Shown here one piece after another: positions 9,572-19,121 of a DNA stretch of 64,000 nt (positions within the stretch are counted from its first letter, which is position 1; the number at the start of each line of letters is the position of its first letter). This stretch comes from Prorocentrum cordatum (lineage: Eukaryota; Sar; Dinophyceae; Prorocentrales; Prorocentraceae): positions 417,526 through 481,525 of the forward strand of contig CAUYUJ010009513.1 of NCBI GenBank assembly GCA_963575745.1, given 5' to 3'. Below the pieces are notes generated by a model that saw only the letters and a list, made by a program, of their open reading frames with translations, ran no database searches and had not been told where the DNA came from. The translations under genes and the position numbers were made by a program.

Positions 9572-10214
9572 GAATCCCGCCCGCGAGGGAAGGACTCGGG
9601 AGCAGAGGAAAAGAATCCGTCACCCTTTTACTCCGTCAATCCTCAATTCAGTCAGGCAGCTGAGCTTAAACATTGTATAGCCTCAGCTGCAAGGTGAAGT
9701 CAGAAGGACCACCCAGGGTCTCGATTTCTTCGCCAAGCACGCTTTGGTGCCCCCTCGGTGCGCCCCCCAAAACGCTTCGGCACTCGAGGGCGGAGAAGAA
9801 TGAGACACGGGTGGGCGGAGAAAGAGGATCTGAGCAAGTTAAAGCAACATCATAATCTGCCTCGCTTTACGCGAGGCAGGTGTTGCCACCAGCTGTTAGA
9901 TCATTCTCAACGCGATGGAAGCAGACTCTAAAGAATATGCATTCTGAGATCGTGTTGATGAACACGATCGCGGTACGAAACGCATCTATATATCAAAGCA
10001 AATGTCTGGCCAGACGAAAGATCGTGTTGATGAACACGAAAAGTTGCATATAACAAATTCTCTATTTGGCGACTCCCGTTGGCGTTGCTCCTTAGGAGGC
10101 TGCCTTGGTTATCACAAAATATGTGTGTATGTGTGGCCACTTGCGTTGTGTAGTGAAGTGGCCTAGAAGTATATAATAGCCACCGCGCAAGGCGAACTTG
10201 CATTACAATGAAGT
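9572..10214 (-). other. 3' untranslated region of Copia-type element
   Basis: About 640 bases between the last ORF and the polypurine tract with no convincing coding frame. It contains two near-identical short hairpins (see 9948-10039), a palindrome GTCTGGCCAGAC at 10004-10015 and a short GCCTCGC...GCGAGGC inverted repeat at about 9859-9878. RNA packaging or transcript-end signals could lie here; that is inference. Confidence 0.5.
9948..10039. repeat. Paired hairpins with identical GATG loop
   Basis: Stem 1 is 9948-9956 paired with 9961-9969 (GATCGTGTT / AACACGATC, 9 bp perfect). Stem 2 is 10022-10028 paired with 10033-10039 (TCGTGTT / AACACGA, 7 bp). Both have the four-base loop GATG. A 12-bp palindrome (10004-10015) lies between them. 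Confidence 0.75.
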
Positions 10215-13200
10215 TCAAGCCTTTCGAGCGGTGGGCCTGGCGACCGACTCTACTACGCGTTGCCGTTCTCGTAGAACCTGCGGTCCCACTTCCTGTGGCC
10301 ATCGTGCGTCACGTAGCTCGTCGCGAACGGCGAACGTCTCCCAAGATGTCCTCGGGATCCAGTGGCGAAACCACTTGTTGTACTGGATGTCGCGGACGTA
10401 TACGAACTCGTCGTTGTTGAGCGCGACGTAGACCCAGCAGTTGATGTAGTAGCTCCAGTACCTGAGGCCCCAATGGCTGTCCTCTAGGTCGTCGCGCCGC
10501 CCGGCGGCGTAGTCTGTCGTGCGCGCCCTCTTGGCGCGAGGTCTGTAGCTGTCATCGCTGTCCTGCCGCTGCACTGCAGTGCCGCGCGGCCCCGCGGGCG
10601 TGCGGCCCGCCGCGCCAGAGGCGCTGGACCGCGCAGCATCGCCAGGGGCAGGGCGCGGCGGCGGCGGATGCCGCGGCATGTGTGGCTCCATGACATCATC
10701 AGAGTGCTGGGAGTGTGTATCAGGTTCGATCGGATCGGTTCTCATCCCTGAATCAACCCCCCTCTGGTCAGTGGAACCCAAGGCAGAACCCATCAACCCG
10801 TAAGCAAGCGCGGCAAGCTTGCGCTGCGTGACTTTCTCACGGGTGCCATCCCGCCTGGGGGGGGGGGGGGCAATCGTGACAAGTCCGCGTGCCTGCCGCG
10901 TGCTTCTGTCGAGTCTGCCTTCGTTCAACCACCACTTCTTCCGACCAGCTTGGCCAGTCCTGATGCTGGTCTCGAGGATTTCACATGCATCGCGCACGTC
11001 CTCAACGGTATGGGCCTTCTTGCCTACATTAATACGAGCGCCCGTCATTTGGTGGTGGAACTTCAAGTCATTGAGAAAGCGCTGAACGAGATTGGCAAAT
11101 GGATGGCATAGAGGTCTGTCGTCTTCACGCTCGCCCATCAATCTGCACTCGTGTGCAGGAGGGGAGCCAGATGCGACCCACTTCCGATACCTCTTCCTAG
11201 GGGAATTGGCCATTCTCCTCAGCCCGTCTTTCTCATTGCCTGGAAAAGAGCGCTTGCCCGCCATGATGACCTGCGCTCCGTCTCTCATGTACCTCGTGAT
11301 GTCATCCTGGGAGAGCGTCGTCTTGATCCAATGGGTCAGCTTCTGGAGGTATGCCAGGTCGCTCTGGACGGCGGTACTTTTACCCGTAGCACCTACGGAT
11401 ACAGTGCACTGCCAGCAGATGTCACAAAGGGTACCGTCGTCCGTGGCGATCCCTAGGGATAAGATGCGATCGCAATTCCGACATCGCGCGATATCATGCT
11501 GAATAGCTTCTGGGGCTCCGTCAATCGTGGGATGCCCACGAGATCCCCAGCGAGTTTCCTGACCACGAGCAAGACTGCGGCCGATCTGATCCATGGCATC
11601 GCGGTTGATCTCGGCGTTCGGTCGGGAAGCGATCGATCTGCTCATTCCCTCGATCTCGATCCCAGACAATCTTTCCCCTGGCAGTCCTATGCGCTCGGTC
11701 GTGTCGTTGTCCGCGTCCTCAGTATCACCATGGCATACGTTTTCTGTACGGATACGGCTGGCCTCTTCCTGCAAGGCGGACTCGTTGTCACCCTCCTCGC
11801 GGTTGATTCCCTTCTGTTCGGCTATGATCCGTACCATGGTTTCCTGATCGGGAGCTGCGGATGCAATGCTGCCTGGATCCTGGGGAATGTCCTGCTCCGC
11901 GCCTGGGTCACGTGGCGCGGCAGGTGTTTCCACCAGCTCCGTCCATACGGGGAAGCCTGGGTTACCGAATGTCTTGATGCAGTGTGTGCATAGATCACGC
12001 AACGTCTGGAGTGCAGGATGGTTCTGATGAATAACATCTTTTGTGAAATCACGGAGCTCCCCAGTACTGTCCAGCAATATGATTTGATACACTTTAGAGA
12101 TCCATTGGAAGACGCCTGTAGTCGACTCCTCGATGGTCTCTGGGTCCAGGTAGTGCACCAGCTTTTTGAAGAAGCCATCTGCACTGCAAATTGGTAAGTC
12201 GCGTGCCCATTTGTGGGTATGATTGTAATCCAAATAGTATGTCTCCGCGTTCCATGATTTGGGTCCGGATTGAATTTCGAATCGTAAGTACGACTGCACT
12301 TTATCCACCACAAATCTGACCGCGCCAGTGTGCACCTCAATGATTTGTTTCGCCTTTATCATAGGTGAGTCCACCAATAGCTCCGACGCCCAGCGGTATA
12401 TGCGGTGGACGTATGATTGTCTGGTCCACTTTGGGTCCTCCTCTGGGTCGTAGTCGGAGTGGTTGAGGAAGTCTTCTGGCGGGTCAATAATATTGTCGAA
12501 GATGCTCGCGTCGACGTGCTCATCTGCTTGGATCTCTGCTGATAGATCTGCTCTCATATTGTCATTTGCTGCTTTCTCCTCGGCAGTGAGTGGTATCTTT
12601 GATATATCCACAATCACAGTAACCAGAGGTTCAGCAGATTGGCCTGGCTTTTGTTGGGGTCCATCGTCCGCGGGAACAGTATCCTCGGCAGGTGTGGCAA
12701 CCAGCTCTTCGGGATCGGGTGTCCGAGGAGCGGGCCGTCTGGTCGGTGCACGCGGGATACGTGGCTTGTAAATGCTTGGCATTCCGAGATATGGCAGATC
12801 ACCATCTGTTTTATGCTGAAGTATTTTGTCACGGCATGAGGATGGTCCTTCCAGGGCAGTATTCATATCTCTCGGGCCAATGGCTTCACGAACTGGTAAA
12901 GCAAAGACAACGCCCTTGAGAGGCATGCTTTTGTCATTGTACCATATGTTTACCCATCGTAAACCGTAGTTGAGGATCGGTATATGTACCGCAAAGAACT
13001 TGTCAAAGACTCCGAAATGAATGATTGGGCCGTATATGTGGCCCTTGTTCATGAGGACCTTGGTGTTGTGATTGCCCTTGGGGTAGTGATTGTCATAATG
13101 ATAACAATTGGTAGATCCCAAATTCTTAGTGACAATGAAGTCCCCCATGCGAACATCATTAAATATAAGCCGACGATCCCAATTTTTCTGTGTAATATTT

Positions 13201-14474
13201 GATGGAATGGGTCGAAGAGCCTCTCGGCAGTATGACATAGCAATTAACAACTCTTTATCTTCTGTTTTGTGTTCGGCGTCGTCAATCATAGCACGGACCA
13301 TTTGTTCGTCCAAGGCGTCGGCGCCAGATATGCGGCCAGCAGGGGTTGCCCCCAGCTGAGGGGCAATCGGTCGCTGAGCCGAAGATGCTGATGCTGACGG
13401 CGTCCTTGGCTGCTGATCCATGTCGTGATCCATGTCAGCTGGTGTAATCCCAGGAGGGTTATCGATGAACTCCTGTCCAGGAAGAAAAGCACAAATTTCG
13501 TACTTGCTCAATGGTTGTCTCGCGGCCAATGGCGGATAGGCCCAGGGCGGGCCCTCCGGCCATATCTGCTGACCGTGCACGTGGCGTGGTTGGAGACGGC
13601 GAATTGCAATGACTGCCGCTGCTGGAACCACGTCCTCTGTCATAATAGCGCCTTGAGCGCCCAACCAAAATCTGCAACCAGCTTTTGTGGCGATCTCCAT
13701 GTTGATCACCAGCTCGACCTCGTTCTTATAGTGATTGAACTTGTATGACTGTACCGGGGTGTGGGGATTCTTCTGGACATTGTCTATATAGGTGCTGGAA
13801 CTGAAGAATGCCTCCGTGCGTTGTGATGGTTGATGATGCTTGTCTCTCTGAGAAGATGGATCGACGCAGCCTGGGATGATCCCTGTCTTGAGGATGTTGC
13901 GCCAAGCACGGAATGTCGCGCCGTGGTGGAGGTATTTCACGTCTGTCCATTGTAGGCTCTCCCAGCCCATGTTCCACGGTTTGGAAAGTGGATTGACGCA
14001 ACTGCGGCCTCCAACACATCGAATGGCAATAACGCTGTTCCAATCGAAACAGCTTGGATCACCTCCCCCGGGAATTGGTTTGGCGTATATCTCGATCCGA
14101 TTCTTCTGCGGGTCAATATGTTTCTGGAACGCACGAATGATGAAAATCGGGTAGTAATCGTTCCAATCAGGATACCCATCTTTCTCACCATCTTTCTTGA
14201 AGTGCGTCATGGCCGCATCCATGGATGGTCCGTTGTGGCTTTTATGATTACTGAATTTCCATTGGACCATCTCCTGGAAGGATTTCCAATTACTTGGGAT
14301 CTTCCACTCACGATCTGTTGTCTTCGGCCAAATGTTGGTACGTCGATCGTGAAATTGATTGATGTAGAACTTCTTGTAGTGGATCTCGTGGCGTAACATT
14401 GTCGTGATGTCTTTGCTCATGTATTTGGGTTCCCCGAGCCACTCATCAAGCAATTCAGGGCCATCCACTTTCAT
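10215..14474 (-). CDS. Accessory ORF4 of Copia-type element: Tpt1/KptA-like domain plus long unknown tail
   Basis: About 1419 codons, fully open, from ATG at 14474 (the 12 bases upstream are also open but lack an ATG) to TGA at 10215. Residues about 18-292 resemble RNA 2'-phosphotransferase (Tpt1/KptA), which removes a splice-junction 2'-phosphate from RNA using NAD+. SKDITTMLRHE (20-30) matches the N-lobe LSxxLRH motif. IRCVGGRS (151-158) stands where the family has RxxQGHS, with Arg for His. YLHHGATFRAWRNILKTG (181-198) matches the HGT NAD-binding segment. GCRFWLGAQGAIMTEDV (266-282) matches the C-terminal GxxFxxSxxGVxLTxxV strand pair. The rest is unrecognised: a CxxC-x15-CxxC zinc-ribbon-like motif lies near 11400-11480, and the tail is Pro/Arg-rich and GC-rich. 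The gene follows ORF3 with an ATGA overlap. Confidence 0.72.
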   Translation of the reverse strand: MKVDGPELLDEWLGEPKYMSKDITTMLRHEIHYKKFYINQFHDRRTNIWPKTTDREWKIPSNWKSFQEMVQWKFSNHKSHNGPSMDAAMTHFKKDGEKDGYPDWNDYYPIFIIRAFQKHIDPQKNRIEIYAKPIPGGGDPSCFDWNSVIAIRCVGGRSCVNPLSKPWNMGWESLQWTDVKYLHHGATFRAWRNILKTGIIPGCVDPSSQRDKHHQPSQRTEAFFSSSTYIDNVQKNPHTPVQSYKFNHYKNEVELVINMEIATKAGCRFWLGAQGAIMTEDVVPAAAVIAIRRLQPRHVHGQQIWPEGPPWAYPPLAARQPLSKYEICAFLPGQEFIDNPPGITPADMDHDMDQQPRTPSASASSAQRPIAPQLGATPAGRISGADALDEQMVRAMIDDAEHKTEDKELLIAMSYCREALRPIPSNITQKNWDRRLIFNDVRMGDFIVTKNLGSTNCYHYDNHYPKGNHNTKVLMNKGHIYGPIIHFGVFDKFFAVHIPILNYGLRWVNIWYNDKSMPLKGVVFALPVREAIGPRDMNTALEGPSSCRDKILQHKTDGDLPYLGMPSIYKPRIPRAPTRRPAPRTPDPEELVATPAEDTVPADDGPQQKPGQSAEPLVTVIVDISKIPLTAEEKAANDNMRADLSAEIQADEHVDASIFDNIIDPPEDFLNHSDYDPEEDPKWTRQSYVHRIYRWASELLVDSPMIKAKQIIEVHTGAVRFVVDKVQSYLRFEIQSGPKSWNAETYYLDYNHTHKWARDLPICSADGFFKKLVHYLDPETIEESTTGVFQWISKVYQIILLDSTGELRDFTKDVIHQNHPALQTLRDLCTHCIKTFGNPGFPVWTELVETPAAPRDPGAEQDIPQDPGSIASAAPDQETMVRIIAEQKGINREEGDNESALQEEASRIRTENVCHGDTEDADNDTTERIGLPGERLSGIEIEGMSRSIASRPNAEINRDAMDQIGRSLARGQETRWGSRGHPTIDGAPEAIQHDIARCRNCDRILSLGIATDDGTLCDICWQCTVSVGATGKSTAVQSDLAYLQKLTHWIKTTLSQDDITRYMRDGAQVIMAGKRSFPGNEKDGLRRMANSPRKRYRKWVASGSPPAHECRLMGEREDDRPLCHPFANLVQRFLNDLKFHHQMTGARINVGKKAHTVEDVRDACEILETSIRTGQAGRKKWWLNEGRLDRSTRQARGLVTIAPPPPRRDGTREKVTQRKLAALAYGLMGSALGSTDQRGVDSGMRTDPIEPDTHSQHSDDVMEPHMPRHPPPPRPAPGDAARSSASGAAGRTPAGPRGTAVQRQDSDDSYRPRAKRARTTDYAAGRRDDLEDSHWGLRYWSYYINCWVYVALNNDEFVYVRDIQYNKWFRHWIPRTSWETFAVRDELRDARWPQEVGPQVLRERQRVVESVARPTARKA

Positions 14475-17017
14475 TCTGAAAAGCAACCAGATTGTGCAAT
14501 ATCAGGAGCATGAGCAATCACACAATCGTCGCGTTGCAATTGATCGAACCATTCGTCGTCTTGCAGGCAAGCAAATCCATTGATCGCGGATGTACCCCGC
14601 AATACTGGAGAAACGTACGGATGGTCGTCCTTGATGCCTGCTTGCAGCTTGTACTCTCGAATAGTGCATGCGTTATCGAACATCCCGACCTGGCTGATGT
14701 CCTCGTACATAGAACGCTCGCAGCTGTCCTGCCATGACAATAAATTCATCTCGTGTGGAGAAGGGTCGTCGTCGGCAGGAATTGCCTCCAGCTCCATAGC
14801 ATCTAGGTCAGTGCCGTCGTCTGGAATCGGGACTGCCTCGGCTTTCGGGAGCTGATCTGCTGGCGGTTGGTCTGCTGGCGTACGGTGTAAGAGTGGGCCA
14901 GGAGTCGATGACTTTGGCACGGCTATCGGTTGCGGGCCAGGTTGCAGTGGCTCAGGCAATGGGCCTGGTGGTGCTGGCTGGTCCGCATCGGCCGCCGCGC
15001 GCCACACGGAAGTCGGAACATCAGGATCGTATCCCAATGCCACGCGATCCAGTGCATCCTGTCTGAAGAATGTTTTGCATGCTTCGATGGTCTGTTGGTT
15101 CTCGGCAGCAGGGCCGATACGGTGAGATTTCAACCTGTTGCCTTCTGCAATGATTCGTGATTTGGTCGCGTTATCGTCTCCGTCCAAATCGGTAATCTGC
15201 TGTAGAAACTGCTCGAACACAACCCAAGTAACAGCATGTGCATCTTCAACTGTTTTGATGATCTTGGGGTGGAGGAGCTCTTGTTTCTCGACTGAATCCC
15301 AAGATGCCCATGCCCCAGGGTAGTCGTTGATCAGCAGTAAGAGGTACTGGAATAAGTCGTCGTATGCTTGACCAAATGGATTGTTCTGAGGAGTAGCCTT
15401 GTTCGGCTCGCGAGGATCAAGTGCTGGTGGCGGCTTCGGAATTCCAGGAATAGGTACGTTTGTGTCGCCTGCGGTAGCAGGCAGTGATGCCGGCAGCGTA
15501 CCATCGGCACATGATGCCATCCACGCACAATGAGCCATCTCGCCTGCCGTCTGTGTCATCAGCGTCGTGAGGCTGGGATCTCTCTTCCATTCGTTTGTCG
15601 TCCTCTCTCTGAAGTCGAGAGCCTCCATGATCTCCTTGGCCTGTGTGTAGGCCTGCTCGTCCGTGACGGGAGTCAGGATGGGAGGCGTGAGTGGATACGG
15701 CTGAGAAGGCAGTGACTGAATCAAAGCGCAGAAGTTACGATAGCATACTGCGTCGCAGAACTGTGTCGTAAACATTGCCATGTTGTGGTTGTTCTGTTTT
15801 GCATGCCAAGCCTGTGGCGTAATTCTATCGCACGCTTCTATCCAATGGTCTGATGGAAGAACTGTAATACCACGATTTTGCATCGTCCTGATCAAATCGT
15901 CCGTGTGGTAATCAAAGTTCGGGTGCACGCCCCACTGTGCTGCTTTGCCAGGCCCCATAACCGTGGGGCAACGGAAATACTGCATCACATCGACAAAACG
16001 TGATACATCCACTTGTACGTGTACTGGCATGAGCGTCGGGACGCCGCCCTCACATTCCATTTTCTGGAGCTCGCGCACGGCAGTAGGTGCGCGATCCTGG
16101 TGACGACGCATGTCCACGGTGTTCTGTCCGTGGTTGGCACATGCGATGTCGTTCGCGCTCCATACCACCATGGCATTGAGGCCTCTGCAACAGTGTCTTT
16201 GTTTTACAGATGCAGGAAAATCATTGGCCCAGCAATTCCAGATGACCTCGTTTAATTCACGCCACTTTTTGATAGAGGCATTGTCGCTGTATAACATGAG
16301 GCCTCTGGCCTCGCGGATCATCTTGATCATGTTGCGCTGCTCGAGGGTGGACTCGAACTGGTTGTTGAGAATAGCTGCGGTACGGCTCTCCTGTCTCTGC
16401 GTACGCTGTTCACGCAGTTCTGCCATGCCGCAGCGGGTGTCTCCACCAGCCTCTGGCAATTGAATGCAATCTTCGCCGATCGGCGTGTCGTTCTGTTTGA
16501 ACCATTCTTTGTAATTGCCAAAGGAGAATGCCCACATCATGATGTCGTCGCGGATCATGGTCGACAAGTGCTCGAGAGTAGCGCCGCCCATGCATTCCGC
16601 GCGGTTGAGGCACGGCATAAATAGCGGTACGAGTGCAACGTTTGATACTTTGGCGAGATGGTCTCGCTTCCGTGGACTGTTGAGCTCGTCAATGCCGTGA
16701 CTTGGGTACTTCTTGTGCTTTGCACCCTTGGACCCTTTCTTGGGCTGCATAATCCATGTTGAATCGGTGTACAAGTTGGTCCATTTGCATGCGTGCCCTG
16801 ATGGACCGAAGACATGATGCAAGAGAAGTCCCAGATCTTCTTGTACGAGTGAATACCACCCATTATCTGAAAGAAGAGCGGAAACCAACCGACCACCACA
16901 AAACGCGCTGTACTTTGCTTGTTCAAGCTCGAGTGGGTCAATATCAGGACCAGGAGTAAGGCCAGGGTCAACCTCAGAAGGAGTCTCGCCAATGAAGACG
17001 GAGCCCTCGTTGTATGG
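14471..17017 (-). CDS. Accessory ORF3 (main part) of Copia-type element, unknown function
   Basis: Open for about 848 codons after the in-frame TAA at 17018-17020, ending TGA at 14471. No ATG occurs near the start of this open stretch, and the frame is identical to the upstream 17018-17848 segment, so the two are probably one protein interrupted by a stop. The sequence is well-behaved and globular-looking for about the first 450 residues, rich in Trp, Cys and His (e.g. WGVHPNFDYHTDDLIRTMQ), then a Pro-rich linker, then an acidic C-terminus. No family was recognised and no signal peptide or membrane helix was seen, so it does not look like an envelope protein. Confidence 0.6.
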   Translation of the reverse strand, partial: PYNEGSVFIGETPSEVDPGLTPGPDIDPLELEQAKYSAFCGGRLVSALLSDNGWYSLVQEDLGLLLHHVFGPSGHACKWTNLYTDSTWIMQPKKGSKGAKHKKYPSHGIDELNSPRKRDHLAKVSNVALVPLFMPCLNRAECMGGATLEHLSTMIRDDIMMWAFSFGNYKEWFKQNDTPIGEDCIQLPEAGGDTRCGMAELREQRTQRQESRTAAILNNQFESTLEQRNMIKMIREARGLMLYSDNASIKKWRELNEVIWNCWANDFPASVKQRHCCRGLNAMVVWSANDIACANHGQNTVDMRRHQDRAPTAVRELQKMECEGGVPTLMPVHVQVDVSRFVDVMQYFRCPTVMGPGKAAQWGVHPNFDYHTDDLIRTMQNRGITVLPSDHWIEACDRITPQAWHAKQNNHNMAMFTTQFCDAVCYRNFCALIQSLPSQPYPLTPPILTPVTDEQAYTQAKEIMEALDFRERTTNEWKRDPSLTTLMTQTAGEMAHCAWMASCADGTLPASLPATAGDTNVPIPGIPKPPPALDPREPNKATPQNNPFGQAYDDLFQYLLLLINDYPGAWASWDSVEKQELLHPKIIKTVEDAHAVTWVVFEQFLQQITDLDGDDNATKSRIIAEGNRLKSHRIGPAAENQQTIEACKTFFRQDALDRVALGYDPDVPTSVWRAAADADQPAPPGPLPEPLQPGPQPIAVPKSSTPGPLLHRTPADQPPADQLPKAEAVPIPDDGTDLDAMELEAIPADDDPSPHEMNLLSWQDSCERSMYEDISQVGMFDNACTIREYKLQAGIKDDHPYVSPVLRGTSAINGFACLQDDEWFDQLQRDDCVIAHAPDIAQSGCFSE

Positions 17018-17848
17018 TTACCAACGATAAGTACTTGTCATAGTCTCGTCGTTCTGTGATATTGCCTGCCAGCCGTCTGGATGATCGGATGGCGTTGCCA
17101 CCGTCTCGGAGCATGACCCGATGCCTCCGAAGCCTCCGCGTGCAGTCAGCCATGTGCTGAGCTTGCGGCGGAATTTGCTTGTCTGGTTAATATCGGAAAA
17201 TGCTCGCATTTCGGTGGCCAGATTATCTTCAACAACGTGGCCGATGTGTCCCGCAGTATCTGATGTCCTGGCTAAGCCAGGTGGGCGTGTGGGTAACTTG
17301 ATCGATACACGATCAAGTCTAGGAGCATAGCATGGAGTTGTCAATCCATTGCTGTATACATCAGAAGGTGCAAGACCATTTCCATAGTAGTGTTTTGTAT
17401 CCTGAACGCTGTCCTCGGAATATTGTCCCAGTACTGCGCTGCCAAGTTTGGACCAATCGTTGTGGATCATCATCCACTCCGTCTTCAATATCATCGTCGT
17501 AAGTTCCATTGGCGGGCACTTGCGGTGCGCTCCTGGGATCGCTGCGTTCAAATGATCATGTAAACCACGAACATTTTCTTGTACAGACGAGTTACGAGTG
17601 AAGAGGCTGGAAATCATGCACATAGCCCTCATGAAAGACAGCCATGGTGTAGCCGTAAACGTGCTGTACTCGCAGTTGGCGTCGCCGCCGACTGATCCAC
17701 CAGTTTCGCTGATCCAACTCTTCACGTCGGCGGACGCAGAGCGGGCAATTTCTCGAATAGTGGATTCGTCGGGTGCGCGAAAATCAAAATCTGCACTATG
17801 ATCAGCGCGCCGTTGATGTATGTATCTATATATATAGATATCCATCAT
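17018..17848 (-). CDS. Accessory ORF3, N-terminal part (ends at in-frame TAA)
   Basis: Starts at a double ATG (17848/17845) that overlaps the end of the pol frame (TAG at 17826) by 23 bases, in a different frame. It runs 276 codons to TAA at 17018-17020. Beyond the TAA the same frame continues for over 840 codons. No domain was recognised. The overlap with pol suggests coupled or re-initiated translation, or a subgenomic/spliced mRNA; this cannot be told from sequence. Confidence 0.55.
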   Translation of the reverse strand: MMDIYIYRYIHQRRADHSADFDFRAPDESTIREIARSASADVKSWISETGGSVGGDANCEYSTFTATPWLSFMRAMCMISSLFTRNSSVQENVRGLHDHLNAAIPGAHRKCPPMELTTMILKTEWMMIHNDWSKLGSAVLGQYSEDSVQDTKHYYGNGLAPSDVYSNGLTTPCYAPRLDRVSIKLPTRPPGLARTSDTAGHIGHVVEDNLATEMRAFSDINQTSKFRRKLSTWLTARGGFGGIGSCSETVATPSDHPDGWQAISQNDETMTSTYRW

Positions 17849-19121
17849 CAGGATCACGAGGACGACCAGTTTGAGCGTGGTACGCGAAGCCCACGCGGTC
17901 GTCGCCCTTGGCGTTCGGGTCGCACTCGGCATCGCAGCCGATGGGCCAGCCGATGAGGTGGAGCGGCTGTGCCTGATCCATCTCGTGGATGGGGGTATCG
18001 GGATTAGAACCGATCTCACTTATTTGCGCCTCGCACACGGCGAACAGGATGCCTGTGAGCTTTGTAGCTCGAATCGTAAAATTGCTGCGGCATGAACGCA
18101 CAATGATTGTCCTAGACCTCTCTGTATCCTGTGGGGGTGAGGGAGGTTGGCGGGGCTGTCTACCGTGCGGGGAACGTGCTCTCGAACGAGGTGTGCGCGA
18201 ACCAGTAGCCGCAGCGGGTGAACCAATGTGGTACATACATGCACATATGCCCTCGTGATTGGCTTGTCCAACGCACTGCATTCCACATTCTGATCCTACC
18301 TCGCCCCATCTTTCTTTCTCTGTAAATAATATTTTGCATACTTCCGGACATCCACCCAGTTTTGGAGGTTCTGCAACATGAGGTACACCGTCGGGCCTCC
18401 GAGGCCCCTTCAGTGGTTTCCACGGTTTCTTTGGAGGACATTGTACCGGAGCAACGGGAAAGATGAGCGAGTGTTCCAAGAGGTCCCTCCAGAGGTCTGC
18501 TTTCTTTGGCTCGAAATGTTTGGTCATCATATCTGCAATCTGCTCTTTTGTACCTACGTATTTGAGCTCGATATGTTCGAGTTGGCATGTCTCGCATACC
18601 CAATCCAGGTTAATACGGTGAGTACGATGAAGATGACGAAGTGCTGGTGTACGTCCCTCTTGGACAATTTTGATCACGGCCTGGTTATCCTCGAGGACGA
18701 TAAGACGCACTTTGGGAGAAATGATCTCCTGAGCTGGTTCTGGATCCACGTGCAATACGGTACCCTCATGGGATATCGCGCGCCTCTTTGGAGGCGTAGG
18801 TAACTCCGTCTTTAGCGGTAGTTGCCTACGGCTAGGAGAAGATCCCCTTGTGGGGGGCGCCTTGCGAGGCGATGGCTTGCGCCTCTTTTTGGCGGCCAAC
18901 GTCGGACACGTCGCCGTGTCGGCGCGTCCCTGACAGCCAAGGCAAGTATTCTTATTTTTGCATGTGTTGGCAACTCCCACCACGGCTTCCCAGAATGAAA
19001 GTAGTGGTAGTCCTTCCAGTCGTAGTGCTGAGTCAAGAACAACGATCTCGGATTCTGTGGATGAATGCGATGCAACCGTTTGTTTCTTACGCACAGCGTT
19101 GACCGGGAAGAACGTATTAGG
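17826..19121 (-). CDS. RNase H of Copia-type element with Cys-rich C-terminal tail
   Basis: Same frame as the RT ORF, after an in-frame TGA at 19122-19124. Copia RNase H motifs follow in order: KKQTVASHSSTESE (the catalytic Glu in STESE), LEDNQAVIKIVQEG (Asp), a His-rich stretch, and KYVGTKEQIADMMTKHF, the classic Copia ending. A long basic insert (about residues 50-115) separates the Glu and Asp blocks and is unusual for the family. After RNase H comes about 190 residues of tail with a Cys/His cluster (CGMQCVGQANHEGICACMYH) of unknown role. The upstream Asp (LFTDASFADC) lies before the stop in the RT ORF. Confidence 0.8.
   Translation of the reverse strand, partial: PNTFFPVNAVRKKQTVASHSSTESEIVVLDSALRLEGLPLLSFWEAVVGVANTCKNKNTCLGCQGRADTATCPTLAAKKRRKPSPRKAPPTRGSSPSRRQLPLKTELPTPPKRRAISHEGTVLHVDPEPAQEIISPKVRLIVLEDNQAVIKIVQEGRTPALRHLHRTHRINLDWVCETCQLEHIELKYVGTKEQIADMMTKHFEPKKADLWRDLLEHSLIFPVAPVQCPPKKPWKPLKGPRRPDGVPHVAEPPKLGGCPEVCKILFTEKERWGEVGSECGMQCVGQANHEGICACMYHIGSPAAATGSRTPRSRARSPHGRQPRQPPSPPQDTERSRTIIVRSCRSNFTIRATKLTGILFAVCEAQISEIGSNPDTPIHEMDQAQPLHLIGWPIGCDAECDPNAKGDDRVGFAYHAQTGRPRDPDDGYLYI

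Noticed and set aside
9940-10045. Hammerhead ribozyme suspected from GATGA...CGAAAC
   Set aside because: The sequence between the GATGA and GAAA elements cannot form stem II, and the CUGAUGA core has a mismatch; a plain hairpin explains it.
10215-17848. Envelope-like protein in the accessory ORFs
   Set aside because: No signal peptide, furin-like site or membrane helix was seen.
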